Assembly (NCBI RefSeq): GCF_014131735.1 | Contig: NZ_CP039121.1 | Span: 2,480,001-2,544,000, forward strand | Origin: Lactiplantibacillus plantarum | Lineage (GTDB): Bacteria; Bacillota; Bacilli; Lactobacillales; Lactobacillaceae | DNA: 64,000 nt | Direction of reading: 5' to 3' | Part shown: positions 53,726 through 63,836 of the stretch, in pieces | Layout of the letters: each line of letters begins with the position of its first letter | How positions within the stretch are numbered: position 1 is the stretch's first letter | Translations under genes and position numbers: made by a program | Notes under the pieces: model-generated | Databases searched by the model: none | What the model saw: only the letters and a program-made list of their open reading frames with translations | Told to the model about the DNA's origin: nothing

Positions 53726-55159
53726 TTGTCTACAACAACACCTGTCATCCCAACCCAAACGAAGGTTGCAATTTTTGGCACCGCCAGTCTGGCTTTTTGC
53801 GGTATTTTAGTTGAAACATCAATGAACGTTACCTTTCCGACCTTGATGCACCAATTCCACACCACTCTAGCAACGGTTCAATGGGTCACCACTGCCTATT
53901 TACTCGCCGTAGCCGCTACCATGGTTATTACGGCGTTTATTCAACAACGCTTCCGTTGGCGGACAATTATTAACGTTGGCGGGGCTGGTTTCGTTCTTGG
54001 CGGTTTATTATGTACAGTCGCGCCACAGCTCTGGTTACTACTATTCGGTCGAATCATTCAAGCCATCGGAACTGGATTGGCATTACCATTAGTATTTGCG
54101 CAAATCATGACCCTGGTCCCTTTCACTGCTCAGGGTCGTTTTACGGGGACCGCTGGAATGTTGATCGCATTGGCCCCTTCACTCGGACCAACATATGGCG
54201 GCTTAGTGACACAACTATTATCCTGGCGCTTAATTTTCGGCATTACCCTACCGTTTGGTCTGATTGCTTGGCTGATAACGGCCAAAACTATTCGCCAAAC
54301 GCAGGCACCACGGTCACGTCCGTTCCCCTTATGCCAATTCGGGCTAGTCGTCGCGGCACTCATCCTGCTGATTTTTAGCGTCAATAACCTTAGTACACAT
54401 GGCTTAAGCTTAGTATTCGTCTGGTTACCACTGTTATTAGCGGTACTCGCCGTACTGACTTTTACCCGTTCGGCAACCCGAACCACGCACCCACTAATCA
54501 ACCTGGCCGTCTTCCAACAGGGTGACTTTACCCGGGCGCTTCTCATTTACTTCTTCATTCAATTCATTCAGATTGGACTGACCTTTCTGCTCCCTAATTT
54601 TGCACAACTCGCTTTGGGTAAAAATGCGTTAGTGTCGGGCTTAATGCTATTAGCAGGAAGCTTATGTTCAGCAATACTATCACCTTTGGCTGGTAAATTG
54701 ATGGACCGTCGCGGCATTCGGCGACCATTCCAAATTGGTAGTGGCTTTTTACTGTTGGCAACACTAAGTCTCGCAGGGTTAGCCCAGCATCTCTCGGTCG
54801 GCTTGATCATTGGCTTATTTGTTGGCTTTCAAATTGGGTTCAGTTGCTTATTTAACAATGCCCTGACGTATGGTTTACAACAATTGCCGCCCCAACTAAT
54901 GGGCGATGGCAACGCGCTTTTCAACACCCTACAACAGTATTCTGGTTCGCTCGGTACCGCCATTATGGCCGTCTTGATTACATTGGGCACCCGCATGGCA
55001 CCGAGTGCTTCGAGTACGATGCAAACCACCCTCGGCACCCAGATCGCACTCTGGTTCAGTCTAATTATCATTATGATTGTAGCTGCTTTAGCGCTGACTA
55101 CGAAACCAATTGCGAATATGGCTGACGACCAACATCAATCACGGTCATCTAACCACTGA
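53726..55159 (+). CDS. MFS multidrug exporter, DHA2 (14-helix) family
   Basis: A 477-residue drug:H+ antiporter of the EmrB/QacA/LmrB group with about 14 helices. Motifs include ETSMNVTFPTLMHQFHTTLATVQWVTTAYLLAVAATM, a diagnostic DHA2 helix 1-2 region, and GRIIQAIGTGLALPLVFAQIM. The start is TTG at 53726, seven bases after GGAGG. It is preceded by a leader peptide and folded leader, suggesting induction by an inhibitor of translation. Substrate unknown. Confidence 0.88.
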   Translation: MSTTTPVIPTQTKVAIFGTASLAFCGILVETSMNVTFPTLMHQFHTTLATVQWVTTAYLLAVAATMVITAFIQQRFRWRTIINVGGAGFVLGGLLCTVAPQLWLLLFGRIIQAIGTGLALPLVFAQIMTLVPFTAQGRFTGTAGMLIALAPSLGPTYGGLVTQLLSWRLIFGITLPFGLIAWLITAKTIRQTQAPRSRPFPLCQFGLVVAALILLIFSVNNLSTHGLSLVFVWLPLLLAVLAVLTFTRSATRTTHPLINLAVFQQGDFTRALLIYFFIQFIQIGLTFLLPNFAQLALGKNALVSGLMLLAGSLCSAILSPLAGKLMDRRGIRRPFQIGSGFLLLATLSLAGLAQHLSVGLIIGLFVGFQIGFSCLFNNALTYGLQQLPPQLMGDGNALFNTLQQYSGSLGTAIMAVLITLGTRMAPSASSTMQTTLGTQIALWFSLIIIMIVAALALTTKPIANMADDQHQSRSSNH

Positions 55160-55274
55160 TTTACTTGGGATTTGGTTAAGCCGTTAAAGGCTTCATTAAG
55201 CTTCACGTCTTCTTTACTTCTGACCACTGAGTTTACGGTAAGATACAGTTAATCCAAACCGAGGAGTGGTGTGC

Positions 55275-55787
55275 ATGCGTTGGGAACCGTTCAGAATTAT
55301 TTTAATAGTTGCAACACTAAGTTGTTTGGTGATTCTTGTCCACGTTCGCCAGCCACAAGCCCGGACGCGGCAGCTACTCGGCTTAGGTTACTTATTTGGC
55401 CTTAGTGTGATTTTGTTTACCCCGCTGTCATTCGACGGAACTGCCATCTACGTGATGCCAGCTGGTGTCGGCCAAGTGAACCTATCACGGTTGTATCTTC
55501 ACGGGCTGGGCTTTATCGAAAATATCATTCTGACGATTCCCTTAGGCTGGGGAATTAAACGCCACTTTCATCACTACCCACTATTGGGCCTCGGATTAAC
55601 GGGCTTGTTAGTGGGTGCCAGCATTGAAAGTCTGCAATATTTCATGTCACAACATTGGCTGATCAATCGCAGTAGCGATATCAACGACGTCATTGCCAAC
55701 GCAACGGGTATCCTGATTGGCGGACTCGTGGCAGCTACCTTCCAATTTGTGGCCCAGCACCGCAAGACAAGCGTCACGGATTACTGA
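55275..55787 (+). CDS. VanZ family membrane protein
   Basis: A 170-residue VanZ-like protein with about four hydrophobic segments and the family pattern NIILTIPLGWGIKRHF...GASIESLQYFMSQHWLINRSSDINDVIANATGILIG. VanZ-like proteins are linked to low-level teicoplanin resistance, but most homologues have unknown roles. ATG at 55275 is eight bases after GAGGAG. It ends before a bidirectional terminator and is separated from the MFS gene by 115 bases. Confidence 0.85.
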   Translation: MRWEPFRIILIVATLSCLVILVHVRQPQARTRQLLGLGYLFGLSVILFTPLSFDGTAIYVMPAGVGQVNLSRLYLHGLGFIENIILTIPLGWGIKRHFHHYPLLGLGLTGLLVGASIESLQYFMSQHWLINRSSDINDVIANATGILIGGLVAATFQFVAQHRKTSVTDY

Positions 55788-55890
55788 TCACAACTGTATC
55801 CTGAAGCTTGCACCCCCTTGCTGGCTGCTTAATGCTCGACTGCGCCGTAAATCACGGCATGGCGCTCAACTTAAATTCACAAACGCAGTG

Positions 55891-55937
55891 ACAAAAAGAC
55901 GGTTGTTAGACCAATAATAGTCTAACAACCGTCTTTT
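55891..55937. terminator. Bidirectional terminator after the VanZ gene
   Basis: AAAAGACGGTTGTTAGAC pairs with GTCTAACAACCGTCTTTT, an 18-bp perfect stem. Confidence 0.92.
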
Positions 55938-55954
55938 GTGGCGTCTTCTCAATT

Positions 55955-56185
55955 TTAATGGTTAGTTGTGGACTTGTCCTCATGCGCGGCACGTTGCGCT
56001 TGCTGATCTTGATGCCAGCTAGTTGGACTCCATAATTGGCCTTCCATTGAACCCCGTAGACTCTCAATCTCAGCCTGTTGGTCATCGATGACCTTAATGA
56101 TACTCTCCACAACAACTTGATTATCAGCCGTCTTCAAAGCGGCGAGTGCCTGGATCGCCCAGGCAGCCTGGTCTTGTTCACTCAT
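55955..56185 (-). CDS. Hypothetical protein, 76 aa
   Basis: A small, soluble, mostly helical protein (WAIQALAALKTADNQVVVESIIKVIDDQQAEIESLRGSM) with coiled-coil character and a polar His/Gln/Asp-rich tail. ATG at 56185 follows AACGGAG. Its terminator is the shared hairpin downstream. No family recognised. Confidence 0.65.
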   Translation of the reverse strand: MSEQDQAAWAIQALAALKTADNQVVVESIIKVIDDQQAEIESLRGSMEGQLWSPTSWHQDQQAQRAAHEDKSTTNH

Positions 56186-56382
56186 TATGTTAAAATCTCC
56201 GTTTCCTTTAAGCCTTTTTACATTGTACACAAACCAACTGATTATACCAAGGAATCTGCTTACTCAGCAAAGGTAACGGGCGGTAATCGGCAAGTAAAAT
56301 AACGCCCTACACTGCGATACGCTGTTAAGAAGACACGCAACCTAACGCGCCCTGGTGGCTGGCTGATATTGTTCTTTCGACA

Positions 56383-56431
56383 AAAAAACGCCCCATCAAG
56401 AATATCAACACAATTCTTGATGGGCCGCTTT
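56383..56431 (-). terminator. Terminator of the spx-like gene
   Basis: GCCCATCAAGAAT pairs with ATTCTTGATGGG on the minus strand, followed by CGTTTTTTT. Confidence 0.88.
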
Positions 56432-56452
56432 CGTCTCAAACGCTAAATCCGA

Positions 56453-56875
56453 TTAACCAACTGCTTGTTGATCATCGTCATAAAGTTTTTGTTGAATTTC
56501 ACGTAATTCAGACTTACGTACCGAACGTGGCAAAAATGCCCGAATGTCCTCTTCGTTATAACCGATTTGTAACCGCCGACCATCATAAATGATTGGCCGC
56601 TTGAGTAATTGTGGTTTTTCAACTAATAGGTCCAATAACTGATTGAAGCCTAAGTCCGACAAATCAATGTGTAATGCTTTGAAAGCCTTAGAACGCGTTG
56701 AAACGATGTCCTCGAAGCCATTTTCAGTGAGCCGGAGGATTTGTTTCAATTCATCGCGATCCAGAGGATTAGCAATAATGTCGCGTTCATTAAATGGAAT
56801 GTTATTCTCAACTAACCATGCTCGTGCACTACGACTAGACTTGCTGGACGTTGAATAATATAAGTTTACTGTCAC
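56453..56875 (-). CDS. spx: Spx/ArsC family protein lacking the CXXC redox switch
   Basis: A 140-residue ArsC-fold protein closely resembling Spx regulators that bind the RNA polymerase alpha C-terminal domain under thiol stress (ARAWLVENNIPFNERDI, RPIIYDGRRLQIGYNEEDIRAFLPR). The N-terminal CXXC disulfide switch of canonical Spx is replaced by SKSS at residues 10-13 (STSSKSSRSARA). It should therefore not sense oxidants in the usual way and may act constitutively or on other partners. The start is GTG at 56875, eight bases after AGGAGG. Confidence 0.88.
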   Translation of the reverse strand: MTVNLYYSTSSKSSRSARAWLVENNIPFNERDIIANPLDRDELKQILRLTENGFEDIVSTRSKAFKALHIDLSDLGFNQLLDLLVEKPQLLKRPIIYDGRRLQIGYNEEDIRAFLPRSVRKSELREIQQKLYDDDQQAVG

Positions 56876-57051
56876 GATGAATTCCTCCTAAGTTTCAGCA
56901 AGTGACTTTACACCACTTACTTTAATATAGTAAGTATACGGTTTTAGTCAAGAATAGTCAAGGTTTGTCAGAACTTTTTTAGTTAATTATTTCTAAAGTT
57001 CTGCCAGCCAATTACCCATCAAATGCCAGCGCTATTCTGTACTTGTGCCGA

Positions 57052-57080
57052 CAAAAGCGGTACCTCACGAGATACCGCTA
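57052..57080 (-). terminator. Terminator downstream of tRNA-Asn
   Basis: AGCGGTA pairs with TACCGCT around a nine-base loop, then TTTT on the minus strand. Confidence 0.75.
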
Positions 57081-57099
57081 CTTAACTAAACATGACCAA

Positions 57100-57171
57100 C
57101 TGCCCGGGCTGGGATCGAACCAGCGACCTCTTGATTAACAGTCAATTATTCTACCGCTGAACTACCGGGCA
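57100..57171 (-). tRNA. tRNA-Asn (GTT)
   Basis: A 72-base cloverleaf on the minus strand. The acceptor stem TGCCCGG/CCGGGCA is followed by discriminator G. The D arm contains AGCGGTAGA, the anticodon loop CTGTTAA reads Asn codons AAC/AAU, and the T arm has GGTTCGATCC. CCA is not encoded. It is a single tRNA gene followed by a terminator. Confidence 0.95.
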
Positions 57172-57268
57172 ATGATTATGTCTGTATTTATACACGCTTT
57201 TATGATAAAAAACAAGTCCTTTTAAAAAAAAGTCACACTAAATTCACATAATTAATATGATATCCACC

Positions 57269-58051
57269 TCAAACAACGTACAAACCTAACCACGATACCA
57301 CGGAAAAGTCCTGTTTTGAAAAGCGTTGTGCCAGTGTATTAGTGATTTCTAATTCACTCAATGTCGTTTTTAACTCAAAGTAGTAATCCCCACGCTGATT
57401 ATGCAGTGCCAGTTGCCAGCTACCTAAATCATCCCAGCAAGTCGTATCGGGAGCGGCGTGTTGATGCTTAAACAACACGTGAAAAGTCGGCTTCCACGTC
57501 TCGTGATCGTCTCCTGTGATACGGATCAAGCGACACACTTCCCGGTGACAACGAATCGCTGTCCGAACACCAACGATAATACCTGCCACCATCACCCCCG
57601 CACCAAGTGCCAACCCAAGTAATAACAACCGGGTTAATAGTGGCGTTGCTTGCAATTGCGAGCTAATCACAATCGTCGCACTCATCATGAGCCAGACTAC
57701 CAATACCCAGCCATTGAGCCAGTTCAAGGCGACATCGCGAGCATGTCGATACACTGCTAAGCGGTATTGTTGATCATTGTTGACCACTCGTTGTTTAGGG
57801 GCCACAGTTGAATAAACCACCGCCATATCATCATGAAACGTATAACTAGTAAGTGGTTGGAAGACCGTCGTCATAACTTGTAACGTCGTCTGTGGCATGT
57901 ATTCGGCAATCAGCTGGCGTGCTTGTGGGACTTCTTTAAACTGATAACTCAGACCGTGAATCGCCGTCAATTGATAGCCCCACGCCGCCTGCCGATTGAG
58001 CCAAGCAACCTCGGCAGCAGAGCCTTTAAGAAAAAAGCGTCGTTTTTGCAT
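57269..58051 (-). CDS. DUF2812-like membrane protein
   Basis: A 260-residue protein. The N-terminal soluble segment MQKRRFFLKGSAAEVAWLNRQAAWGYQLTAIHGLSYQF resembles DUF2812 proteins, which are usually encoded near PadR regulators. Two hydrophobic helices (about residues 113-135 and 145-165) and a C-terminal domain follow. ATG at 58051 lies after GGAGG; a longer frame has no ribosome binding site. No PadR gene is adjacent here. Function unknown. Confidence 0.7.
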   Translation of the reverse strand: MQKRRFFLKGSAAEVAWLNRQAAWGYQLTAIHGLSYQFKEVPQARQLIAEYMPQTTLQVMTTVFQPLTSYTFHDDMAVVYSTVAPKQRVVNNDQQYRLAVYRHARDVALNWLNGWVLVVWLMMSATIVISSQLQATPLLTRLLLLGLALGAGVMVAGIIVGVRTAIRCHREVCRLIRITGDDHETWKPTFHVLFKHQHAAPDTTCWDDLGSWQLALHNQRGDYYFELKTTLSELEITNTLAQRFSKQDFSVVSWLGLYVV

Positions 58052-58355
58052 ACTAGGAATCCTCCATTTCACACCGATTTGAGTCCCCATTATATGCCGA
58101 TTGGTCTACATTTCAAATATTCATTAATCTTAGTTCAACGCCGTTACTAACCGTTGTACAAAAGTAATATTATCAAAACAAGCATGGTAACCCTTTCCTT
58201 ATTTCAGCGAATTGGTATGGGTACGATGATTAATTCTCGATACTTCATGGGATGCCAGTTTATATATTAAGTTTTTTATATTTATTCACAAGTCCAACTA
58301 TCCATGCTAGCATCAAAGATGATGTTATTGATTACAATCTTCGGAGGAACAAGTT

Positions 58356-59882
58356 ATGTCAGCCAAATATATCATGGCCATTGACGAGGGGACCACGAGT
58401 ACCCGCACCATTATTTTTAATCACGCCGGTCAAAAAGTTGCCGACGCCCAAAAGGAGTTTCCACAATACTTTCCGCAACCGGGGTGGGTCGAACACGACG
58501 CTACTGAAATCTGGAACGCGGTTTCCTCAACGATCGCTAACGTCTTAATTGACGCTAATATTAAACCTAATCAAATCGAAGCCATCGGGATCACCAATCA
58601 ACGTGAGACTACCGTTGTCTGGGACAAGCAAACCGGTCTACCCATTTATAACGCCATTGTTTGGCAGTCCCGGCAAACTGCACCGTTAGCTGAGCAACTC
58701 ATCGCTGATGGTATGGGCGATCTGATTCACCGGCACACCGGCCTAGTGACCGACGCCTACTTCTCAGCAACGAAAATTCGCTGGATCTTAGACCACGTTG
58801 ATGGTGCCCAAAAGCGCGCGGAACGCGGCGAACTTCTTTTCGGGACTATTGATACTTGGCTCGTCTGGAAATTGACTGGTGGCGAGACCCACGTCACCGA
58901 CTACACCAACGCCAGTCGCACCATGTTATTCAACATTCACGACTTACAATGGGACCAAACGATTCTGAACCTACTGAACATTCCTGCTGCGATGCTCCCA
59001 GAAGTACGGTCCAACTCTGAGATCTATGGCACGACTAAGGACTACTTGCTTTATGGTAGCCAAATTCCAATCAGCGGGATGGCCGCCGACCAACAAGCCG
59101 CACTATTTGGTCAGATGGCCTTTGAACCTGGCATGGTCAAAAATACTTATGGAACCGGTGCCTTTACCGTCATGAATCTGGGCGAGCAACCGCAATTATC
59201 CGACCACAACCTTTTAACGACCATCGCTTACGGGCTTGATGGCAACATCAATTACGCGCTTGAAGGCTCCATCTTCGTAGCGGGTTCGGCCCTGCAATGG
59301 TTACGCGATGGCATGCAACTGATCGAATCAGCACCAGAATCCGAAAGTCTTGCTCAACAGTCCCATAATCACAACGAAGTTTACGTAGTTCCCGCCTTTA
59401 CCGGATTGGGCGCACCTTACTGGGATTCCGAGACCCGTGGAGCCGTCTTTGGCTTAACCCGCGGGACCACCCGGGCTGATTTTGTTAAAGCCACACTACA
59501 GTCACTGGCCTACCAGTCCCGCGACGTCATTGATACGATGAAAAACGACGCCAACATCACCATGCCCACACTCATGGTCGACGGCGGGGCAGCCCGCAAC
59601 AACTGGCTGATGCAATTTCAAGCCGACATCTCAAACGTCAAGATCATCCGGGCCGCTGACCTCGAAACGACCGCACTCGGTGCTGCATTCTTAGCCGGCC
59701 TAGCCGTGGGATACTGGCAAGATTTGGACGAACTCAAATCAATCCACCAAACCGGCAATGTCTTCCAACCCCGAATGGCCGCGCCCCAACGTGCGAACCT
59801 TTACCAAGGCTGGCAAGCCGCCGTCAAAGCAGCCCAACTATTCAAGCACACCCCAATCGACGCCCAATCAAGTACCAACTAA
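58356..59882 (+). CDS. glpK: Glycerol kinase
   Basis: A 508-residue FGGY-family kinase that phosphorylates glycerol to glycerol 3-phosphate. [14 protein letters not shown] near residue 7 binds [33 protein letters not shown] and GAPYWD are substrate and family signatures, and [17 protein letters not shown] is the second FGGY motif. ATG follows GGAGGAAC. It stands alone, without glpF or glpD beside it, and ends in a terminator. Length and motifs are full. Confidence 0.97.
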   Translation: MSAKYIMAIDEGTTSTRTIIFNHAGQKVADAQKEFPQYFPQPGWVEHDATEIWNAVSSTIANVLIDANIKPNQIEAIGITNQRETTVVWDKQTGLPIYNAIVWQSRQTAPLAEQLIADGMGDLIHRHTGLVTDAYFSATKIRWILDHVDGAQKRAERGELLFGTIDTWLVWKLTGGETHVTDYTNASRTMLFNIHDLQWDQTILNLLNIPAAMLPEVRSNSEIYGTTKDYLLYGSQIPISGMAADQQAALFGQMAFEPGMVKNTYGTGAFTVMNLGEQPQLSDHNLLTTIAYGLDGNINYALEGSIFVAGSALQWLRDGMQLIESAPESESLAQQSHNHNEVYVVPAFTGLGAPYWDSETRGAVFGLTRGTTRADFVKATLQSLAYQSRDVIDTMKNDANITMPTLMVDGGAARNNWLMQFQADISNVKIIRAADLETTALGAAFLAGLAVGYWQDLDELKSIHQTGNVFQPRMAAPQRANLYQGWQAAVKAAQLFKHTPIDAQSSTN

Positions 59883-59894
59883 ACTAAATTTCTA

Positions 59895-59934
59895 GTCAAA
59901 AACGCCGCGACTGAAGTCAGTCACGACGTTTTTA
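59895..59934 (+). terminator. glpK terminator
   Basis: AAACG and GACTGA arms pair with TCAGTC and CGTTT, then a T residue run. Confidence 0.78.
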
Positions 59935-60010
59935 GTTCAGCACTATTTTCCTTGAATCCATCACTGCCATTCTTATCTATCCGATAATCCGCACTGTGTT
60001 TGTTGCTTTT

Positions 60011-60886
60011 CATGATTAAAACGTGCCGATTAGGTGGATTTCTGTTCGTCAGCAATGATCGTCCTATTCCGACCTCCGGGGCTGGGTGACAATTGCTGTA
60101 ACGTAAGCCGACATCGATTTGAGCTAACGCCCAACCCGCGTCATCTCAAATACGAGTCTTATTCTAAGCCGGAAGGAAATCACTTCCGACTAAGAATAAT
60201 TTGGCTACTGAGCATTGTCACCCAGTCCCTCCAGTCTCAAGAGTGTGCGGGGCCACGAGTTGAAGCCGAGCATTGCCTAGCCAACGGATTAATGCGGTTT
60301 TGGCATTAGTCCGTTGGCGTAGCAAGCACAGGCTTTAGTGGCACCGAACACGTTTCGGGAAGCCGCTCGAATGGCTGATGAACGGCCACTTAACTTAGCA
60401 CAATTTATCGTTGACTATTTTGATACAGGAACTTTAAACGAGACGTTAGGGTTACCCTAACCACTTTGTTGAAACGTTCGATTACTACTATGGTGATTCC
60501 GAAATAGTAAGCTATCACAATGTCATTTTCTGCCTGACAGTTGCTCGACAAAATTACTGTTTATGAAGAACAATGATGAGTCCAATAAAAGTTGGGTACA
60601 TCTCCGTCTGCCATTCGAACACTGTCCCGACTGGAAGGCGTTTCTGACAATGCCCAGTGGTGAAATTTCACTTAGCAAGCGTCTTGTGCTTGGTTAGTGA
60701 AAGGCCAGTATTTAAGACGTGGGCTTCGGCTTAAATCTGTGCCCACCACGTTCCGGCAATTGGCAGAAATGCCTGGAAGTCGGCATAGGACACACTAACT
60801 AAGCAAGTTTACGCTAACCTGAACTTTTTCCAGCGGGTCTAAGCTGGTTGCTTTTGAACTTAAAAACTTGGCACGTTTTAATCATG
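60011..60886. repeat. 876-bp gene-poor block bounded by perfect 17-bp inverted repeats
   Basis: CATGATTAAAACGTGCC (60011-60027) and its exact inverse complement (60870-60886) bound a region without a credible gene. Inside are long inverted pairings. They are a 14-bp stem with one bulge joining 60080-60093 to 60214-60228, a 15-of-17 hairpin at 60159-60199, a 16-bp hairpin at 60280-60318, and further hairpins at 60665-60703 and 60717-60751. A short open frame (60371-60460) has coding-like composition but no ribosome binding site. The block could be a non-autonomous mobile element, an invertible segment or a structured RNA locus. Confidence 0.6.
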
Positions 60887-60919
60887 ATTGATGACAGATT
60901 AATGAATATCGCGTGGGGT

Positions 60920-62119
60920 TTATGATAATTGTAGTTCGTCTACTTTTTTGAAGGCGTGACTGGCTAGAAATAGCAGGAATATGCCGGCATAAAAGAGGGC
61001 AAATAGTAATAAGAATAGCCGTAAATCAAAGCGGTCAGCTAGGAAAGAAAACGCTAGCGAACCCAGCGGTAAGGTCACGGAAACCAGCGTATAAAAGCAG
61101 GTCATTACCTTCCCGAGTTGGTCTGAACCGACCATCGCTTGAATCATCGGTGTCTCAAATACTTGCGTCAGTCCTTGAAAGACAAAGCTCAGTAAGTAAA
61201 TGATGGCAAACAGCCAGAACTGGTTGTACGACACTACTGTCAAGATCATGAATAACGCGCGCCCAAAGTTGCCGATGAGGTAAGACTGCCGAACGGTCAA
61301 CTTTTTTAACTGTCAGTAGACTACCGTCATCCCTAATAATATTCCAACGGCTGACATCGACTCCAAAATACCGTAGTAGATCGAGTCACCGAAATGCCGC
61401 CCAAATAAAACGACGTACGTATTCAAACCGCCAAAGAAGAAATTCATGACGACGCTCGCAAACGTCAATAAACGCAGCAGCGGATCAGTGCTGATAATTT
61501 TGAAACCAACCAAAATCTGGTTGAGATACAAGGACTTTTCCCGCGTGTGTTGCTGACGGGGTTCAGCGAGTTTGATCCGCCTAAAAGTGGCAACGGTAAC
61601 GACAAACGTGGCTGCATCCATGATTAAAACACCGAGCACTGAGCAGAGGCTGATCAAAAATCCAGACAGCGCGTTGAACACGTAATCCGTTCCCTTGTAG
61701 GCAATTGACATGTCCGCTTGTGCTTGAACTAGCTGGTCTGGCTCAACGAGCAGCGGTACTAATGTATCTTGAATCGGATAAGCTAGTGATCCAAAAAGGG
61801 CCGCGACGAATACCAGCCCGACATAGATACCTGGCAACTTAATATGTAACGCAACTAATCCAATTAGCATGACCACGATCACTAACTGTGAAAATTCAAC
61901 CGCGACTAATAATCGGCGTTTAGAATGTCGGTCGATACTGTCACCAAACAGAAACAACAACACGCCCGGTAAAACAATAGCCACATTCATGATGCCGATC
62001 CACAACGCACTGTTGGTCAATTGGAGAATGAACCAGTTCATGGCAATCATGTAGATGCTGTCACCAGCGTTACCCACTGCTCGCCCTAAGACGAGTTTTC
62101 TGAAGTTGGCATTGATCAC
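60920..62119 (-). pseudogene. MFS transporter interrupted by one in-frame TGA
   Basis: A 400-codon MFS (Mef-like/MFS_3) transporter reading frame, split into 268 and 130 codons by a single TGA at 61313-61315. Both parts are in the same frame and continue one domain (VGILLGMTVVY, stop, QLKKLTVRQSYLIGNFG). A TGG-to-TGA change is the simplest cause. Start GTG at 62119 follows GGGG by eight bases. The N-terminal part carries LGRAVGNAGDSIYMIAMNWFILQLTNS and GDSIDRHSKRRLL. Probably inactive unless the stop is read through. It lies next to the IR-bounded block. Confidence 0.82.
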
Positions 62120-62318
62120 ATTATCCGCCCCTTTCAAGCCTTGCAACAATGTTACTATCACACATCAGAATAAGGATCGACTCAGCTTTCACTCGAATCT
62201 GCAACGCAGCCCGGGCCTGCTTAGTAAACATCGTCTCAGAATTAATTATATTATAATTAGTAAAAATAACAATATTTAATCTTATTTTAATGTTAAGATT
62301 CGTCCTCCCAGGTACCAA

Positions 62319-62355
62319 AAAATCTCCCATGTCAGCTAATAGCGACATGGGAGCG
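62319..62355 (-). terminator. Terminator of the nitroreductase operon
   Basis: CTCCCATGTC pairs with GACATGGGAG on the minus strand, then ATTTTTT. Confidence 0.88.
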
Positions 62356-62412
62356 TTACATTAACGGTTATTTTTCGTTCAGCCATTCTAATTATTAGTG
62401 TTATGGTAACGA

Positions 62413-63165
62413 TTATTGGTCTAATTCCGGCAAAAAGCCCTGCTGCCTAGCGATTGTCAAAAACTCTCGCCGTTTGGCCGCTGAGTGGGTCGCTTCCTGC
62501 GTCATGTGCGCTAAGTGTTCCGTACAGGCGTGACTACTCCGATGTTGATAATACTGATTCAAAACGCCATCAAACCGGTCCAACTCCGCCTGATAACTCG
62601 CAGGCTCAGCATAGGTATCTTGAAACAACACAGCGGGCAACCCTAATCGAGGTTTCTTTTCAGGAACATCCGCTGGGTGCCCTAACTGCAACCCAAAGAC
62701 GGGTAACGTCAAGTCCGGCAAGTGCAGTGCGTCAATCACCGCCTGCGTGTCGTTGTTAATTGATCCAAGTACAACGCTACCAAGACCCATGCTTTCAGCG
62801 ACCATCACCATCGCCGCTGTAATCAGCGTGGCATCTTCAATACTACCAGCAAAGCGGTCAAATTCACTCAGTGCCCGACGCGTCGTTGCGCCCGGTGCTA
62901 GCTTGACGTTGCGGTGTTGGTCCGCAACCACAACTAATAAACGGCCGTTTTCACCAACCGTTGGCATCGTCGTAATCGTGGCCAATTGTTGCCGTAGTGC
63001 AGGCTGAGTGATCTCAATCAAACTGTATGCCTGTAAATATTGGCTAGTCGGCATTTGTTGTGCCGTTGTGATGATTTGCGCGAATTGCGCATCACTAATT
63101 GGTTCAGTGGTAAATTGTCGCCGCGTTCGATGGTCCTGTAAGGTTTCAATCACACTCTTTGTCAC
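62413..63165 (-). CDS. Nitroreductase family oxidoreductase (NfsA/FRP-like)
   Basis: A 250-residue FMN-dependent nitroreductase-type flavoprotein. The N-terminal HRTRRQFTTEPISDAQFAQII and TAQQMPTSQYLQAYSLI bind FMN; the middle has MVMVAESMGLGSVVLGSI, and LGHPADVPEKKPRL is typical of the NfsA/FRP group. It would use NAD(P)H to reduce quinones, flavins or nitroaromatics. The GTG start directly follows the stop of the upstream gene (TAAGTG), with GGAG nine bases before it, so the two are cotranscribed. Confidence 0.88.
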   Translation of the reverse strand: MTKSVIETLQDHRTRRQFTTEPISDAQFAQIITTAQQMPTSQYLQAYSLIEITQPALRQQLATITTMPTVGENGRLLVVVADQHRNVKLAPGATTRRALSEFDRFAGSIEDATLITAAMVMVAESMGLGSVVLGSINNDTQAVIDALHLPDLTLPVFGLQLGHPADVPEKKPRLGLPAVLFQDTYAEPASYQAELDRFDGVLNQYYQHRSSHACTEHLAHMTQEATHSAAKRREFLTIARQQGFLPELDQ

Positions 63166-63591
63166 TTAAAATCGCTCCTGTTCTTGTTGTAATTCCCGTG
63201 ACCAGTCCGTTAATTGTGGCAACACGTCCAGGTTCAAGTTAAACACAATTCGTTGACACACTTGATCAAGCTGTACGCTCCGAAATAAGGGATAACGGGT
63301 CCTGCCCTGATCCTGGTGTATGATAACACTTAACGTAACCAGCTCATCTAACGCCGTTTCTAACAGTGTCATCGCACGCTGCGGAAAATATTCTCGCTGT
63401 AGTGCCGGCGCGTCCAATGAGCAGCCTGCCAACGCTTCAACATCTCGCCGAGTCAATAACAAACTTTCCGGATGTTCGCCAATTAATCGACTTAAAATCT
63501 GAACAGTCAATTGGGTCTCAAACGCGTTACGAAAACGAAAACGGGTCTGGAAATGACTTTGAATAAATTGTAGCAATGCCCCATTCTTCAT
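63166..63591 (-). CDS. Hypothetical protein, 141 aa, in nitroreductase operon
   Basis: An unrecognised soluble protein with helical character, rich in Leu, Gln and Arg (FETQLTVQILSRLIGEHPESLLLTRRDVEAL, TLLETALDELVTLSVIIHQDQGRTRYPLF). The second half resembles a winged-helix regulator in pattern but no clear motif is present. ATG follows AGGAGG. It is the first gene of a two-gene operon, so it may regulate or assist the nitroreductase. Confidence 0.7.
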   Translation of the reverse strand: MKNGALLQFIQSHFQTRFRFRNAFETQLTVQILSRLIGEHPESLLLTRRDVEALAGCSLDAPALQREYFPQRAMTLLETALDELVTLSVIIHQDQGRTRYPLFRSVQLDQVCQRIVFNLNLDVLPQLTDWSRELQQEQERF

Positions 63592-63836
63592 TTAATAACG
63601 AGCCTCCTTAAACATGCTTATTGATAATAACACTGATACTAGCGTTTGTAAGTTATTTTCCCCCACCACGCACCCGCAATTAAATCACCACAATCAGTCA
63701 ATTACATGATCCAAACAAAAAAGCTGAGCTTAGAGAATTGACATTCTGAAAGTTCAACTTTTGAGCCAACGCCTACTAAAAAACAACCGCCGTTTGATAA
63801 ACTCACACTCCTGCGCTAGACTTTGGCTAACAGCTT

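Noticed and set aside
60371..60565. Possible decayed gene inside the IR-bounded block
   Set aside because: Two short frames look somewhat coding-like but are in different frames, lack starts with ribosome binding sites and match no family that I recognise.
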